Source: Spirochaetales bacterium
GTDB taxonomy: Bacteria; Spirochaetota; Spirochaetia; JABEVK01
Direction: 5' to 3'
Length of the DNA: 6,750 nt
Assembly: GCA_013043995.1 (NCBI GenBank)
Contig: JABEVL010000189.1
Span: 1-6,750, forward strand
Shown here one piece after another: positions 4,928 through 6,750 of this stretch. The translations under genes and the position numbers were made by a program. How positions within the stretch are numbered: the stretch's first letter is position 1; each line of letters opens with the position of its first letter. Below the pieces are notes generated by a model. The model was not told the DNA's origin and did not search any database. It was given only the letters and a program-made list of their open reading frames with translations.

Positions 4928-6226
4928 ATGCACCCACTGGCCGAAGAACTTAACCAGCGTCTGGCCCCCACTGTGGTCGGCCGCACTCTTTCCCGTTTCG
5001 GGCATCGCATTTTTTTCCCCCGCGGCATCGTCGCCCAGTCCGCCGAGGCCAAAAAATCCGCCACAACCTTTAATGCCACCGTAGGAATCGCCCTGACCGA
5101 CGGCGAACCGATGATCCTGCCCACCATCCAGGACCACCTCCCCCGCCTCTCCCCCTCGGAAACCATCGACTACGCGCCCACCGGAGGCGACGCCCGTCTT
5201 CGGGCCCTCTGGAAAGACGCCATTCTGGCTAAAAATCCTGAGCTCGAGGCCTCGCAGATCTCCCTTCCCTCGGTCGTGCCGGGCATCACCGCAGGAATTT
5301 CTCTGGCGGCCGACCTCTTTGTCGACGAAGGCGACTGCGTCGTTTTTTCAGACCTGTGCTGGGACAATTACCCGCTCATTTTTGAAACCCGCGCCCAGGC
5401 GAAGTGCGCCCACTTCCCGCTTTTTTCCACTTCGGGCGGTCTGAACGTCGACGGTATCGTCAAAACCCTCCAAAAGAATGCCGTGAACGGCAAGGCCGTC
5501 CTCCTTTTGAATTTCCCCCACAATCCCACGGGCTACAGCCCCTCCACCCAGGAGGCGCACGCCCTGGCCAAGGCGCTCACGGCTCTCGCCAAGGACGGTT
5601 TGAACCTCGTTGTTCTGTGCGATGACGCCTACTTTGGCCTTTTTTATGAAAAAGACGTCTACCAGCACTCCCTGTTCAACCTTCTTTTCAGGGCCCACGA
5701 AAACCTTTTGGCCGTCAAAATCGACGGGGCCACCAAAGAAGACTACGTTTGGGGATTTCGCGTCGGCTTTGTGACCTTCGGCGCGAAGGGTTTGACCGAA
5801 GACCAATTTTCTGCCCTGGACCAAAAAGTCCTCGGCACCATCCGCACCATCATGTCGAGTTCGAGCCGCGTCGGCCAGACTCTGCTCTATAAAGAACTTT
5901 CAAGCCTGGTTTACCACGGCATCAAAGACAAGTACGGCAAGGTCCTCGAAGAACGCTACCGCACGGTCCGCTCGATCCTTGACCATCGAAAAACGGGGCT
6001 TTCCCTCCGCCCCCTCCCCTTCAACTCGGGATACTTCATGACCTTCGAGCTTCTGAAAGGGAATAGCGAAGAGCTGCGCAAAGAACTTCTGCGCTCCGAG
6101 GGAATCGGAACGATCGCCCTTCAGGATAAGTTCCTCCGCGTGGCCTTTTCTTCGATCGACAACAGGGACCTGACGACCCTTTTTCAGACCATCTTTGCGA
6201 CGGCAGACCGGCTTTGGGGCGCATGA
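4928..6226 (+). CDS. PLP-dependent aminotransferase, class I/II fold
   Basis: This encodes a 432-residue cytoplasmic fold-type I aminotransferase of the aspartate aminotransferase superfamily. The N-terminal segment RIFFPRGIVAQSAEAKKSA (27-45) is typical of a subgroup I recall from spirochaetes and some other bacteria. The PLP-site marks run in order: DYAPTGGDARLR (81-92), the NFPHNPTGY loop with Asn199 (195-203), CDDAYFGLFYE with Asp232/Asp233 and Tyr235 (231-241), the likely Schiff-base Lys270 in DGATKEDYVWGFRVGF (266-281) with phosphate-binding Arg278, and LRVAFSS with Arg404 (403-409) to hold the substrate carboxylate. The active site looks complete. The amino donor and acceptor cannot be read from the sequence. 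The start at ATG 4928 has AGGA 6 nt upstream. The stop overlaps the next ATG (ATGA 6223-6226), so the lipoprotein downstream is probably co-expressed. It is divergent from the 521-residue protein gene. Confidence 0.92.
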   Translation: MHPLAEELNQRLAPTVVGRTLSRFGHRIFFPRGIVAQSAEAKKSATTFNATVGIALTDGEPMILPTIQDHLPRLSPSETIDYAPTGGDARLRALWKDAILAKNPELEASQISLPSVVPGITAGISLAADLFVDEGDCVVFSDLCWDNYPLIFETRAQAKCAHFPLFSTSGGLNVDGIVKTLQKNAVNGKAVLLLNFPHNPTGYSPSTQEAHALAKALTALAKDGLNLVVLCDDAYFGLFYEKDVYQHSLFNLLFRAHENLLAVKIDGATKEDYVWGFRVGFVTFGAKGLTEDQFSALDQKVLGTIRTIMSSSSRVGQTLLYKELSSLVYHGIKDKYGKVLEERYRTVRSILDHRKTGLSLRPLPFNSGYFMTFELLKGNSEELRKELLRSEGIGTIALQDKFLRVAFSSIDNRDLTTLFQTIFATADRLWGA

Positions 6227-6750
6227 AATCTTTAGCCTCAGCGGCCTTGGTTCTGACCACCCTCGTGCTTTCTTCGTGCCAGCCGGTCAATCCCCGTGTC
6301 TCGACGCTCTGGACCAACATTCCTGACATCCCGGGTTACGTCGAAAACTTCAACGCTTCGCAAACTCAATGGCAGATTCTGATCCGCTACAAGGCCGATC
6401 CCGCACGGGAACTCAGGACTCCGGGGATCAAGGCCGACCTGGTCATCAGCCGCAACCTCGACAGCAGAACCTTCAGGTCCAAATGGACCTCGATGTCGTT
6501 TCTTTTTGAAAGGGGAGGAGTCGCCAAGTCCGAGTTTTACCCCGACCTCTTGAACCTGGGCTCGGACGGCGGGACCCCCCTCTTGCTCCCTCTGAGCTTT
6601 GATCTTCCGATCGTTGTCTTTAAAAAAGGCAGCCTTCCCGATCCCGACGGGCTTTATTTTTCCCTGAACTTTCTCAAGGACGCCAGCCAACACTTTGACG
6701 ACACCACCCCCATAGGGTTCCACCGTTTTAAAATTTCTCACAGATGGAGC
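6223..6750 (+). CDS. Lipoprotein, probable ABC-transporter solute-binding protein (runs off right edge)
   Basis: The first 176 codons are visible with no stop. Residues 1-18 form a lipoprotein signal peptide (MKSLASAALVLTTLVLSS) ending in a classic lipobox, LSSC, with Cys19 as the lipidated residue. The mature start, STLWTNIPDIPGYVENFN (27-44), followed by WQILIRYKAD (50-59) and the KADLVISRNL segment (70-79), has the pattern of extracellular solute-binding proteins (first strand W-T, helix with FN, second strand, then D-L-V-I). Later segments such as LLLPLSFDLPIVVFKKG fit the family fold, which uses a similar 'P...P.v..yN' region. It would capture a solute outside the inner membrane for an ABC importer; no permease lies inside the window. 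Its ATG overlaps the aminotransferase stop by 4 bases with only a weak GGGG ahead of it, suggesting translational coupling. The substrate is unknown, and a non-transport lipoprotein is possible. Confidence 0.7.
   Translation, partial: MKSLASAALVLTTLVLSSCQPVNPRVSTLWTNIPDIPGYVENFNASQTQWQILIRYKADPARELRTPGIKADLVISRNLDSRTFRSKWTSMSFLFERGGVAKSEFYPDLLNLGSDGGTPLLLPLSFDLPIVVFKKGSLPDPDGLYFSLNFLKDASQHFDDTTPIGFHRFKISHRWS

Noticed and set aside
6238..6741. 167-codon minus-strand frame antisense to the right-edge lipoprotein gene
   Set aside because: The plus strand has a signal peptide, a lipobox and a solute-binding-protein pattern; the minus frame has none of these.

Overview
The window looks like chromosome from a free-living member of the Spirochaetota with fairly high GC. 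The case is inferential. The 521-residue helical protein encoded at 3281-4846 resembles a conserved protein of unknown function that I associate with Treponema and Spirochaeta. The class I/II aminotransferase belongs to a type often seen in spirochaetes. Both window edges carry lipoprotein genes, one of them resembling spirochaetal solute-binding lipoproteins. No rRNA, tRNA, insertion sequence, CRISPR array or phage gene is visible, and nothing shows recent transfer.

Layout, left to right. Positions 1-222 (minus) hold the start of a lipoprotein gene that runs off the left edge. Its AT-rich upstream region (223-416) separates it from a divergently transcribed old yellow enzyme (OYE) gene and contains a perfect 21-bp palindrome flanked by two smaller dyads. 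The OYE gene (417-1490, plus) is followed after 92 bp by a Fur-family metalloregulator gene (1583-2041, plus). This converges on a minus-strand pair. In transcription order the pair is the 521-residue protein gene (4846-3281) and a flavoprotein gene resembling lysine/ornithine N-hydroxylases (3284-2085), joined by a 4-base ATGA overlap. An 81-bp divergent spacer (4847-4927), centred on a TTGACA/TGTCAA palindrome, separates this pair from a PLP-dependent aminotransferase gene (4928-6226, plus). The aminotransferase gene in turn overlaps by ATGA a lipoprotein gene, probably for an ABC-transporter solute-binding protein, that runs off the right edge.

How the genes may work together. The OYE and Fur-family genes could form a small stress or metal-response unit, with the palindrome upstream of OYE as a candidate operator. 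The two ATGA overlaps suggest translational coupling: flavoprotein with the unknown helical protein, and aminotransferase with the exported binding protein. I see no convincing new multi-gene system. The best leads are the palindromic intergenic region, the unknown helical protein paired with a SidA-like flavoprotein, and the aminotransferase/lipoprotein pair.
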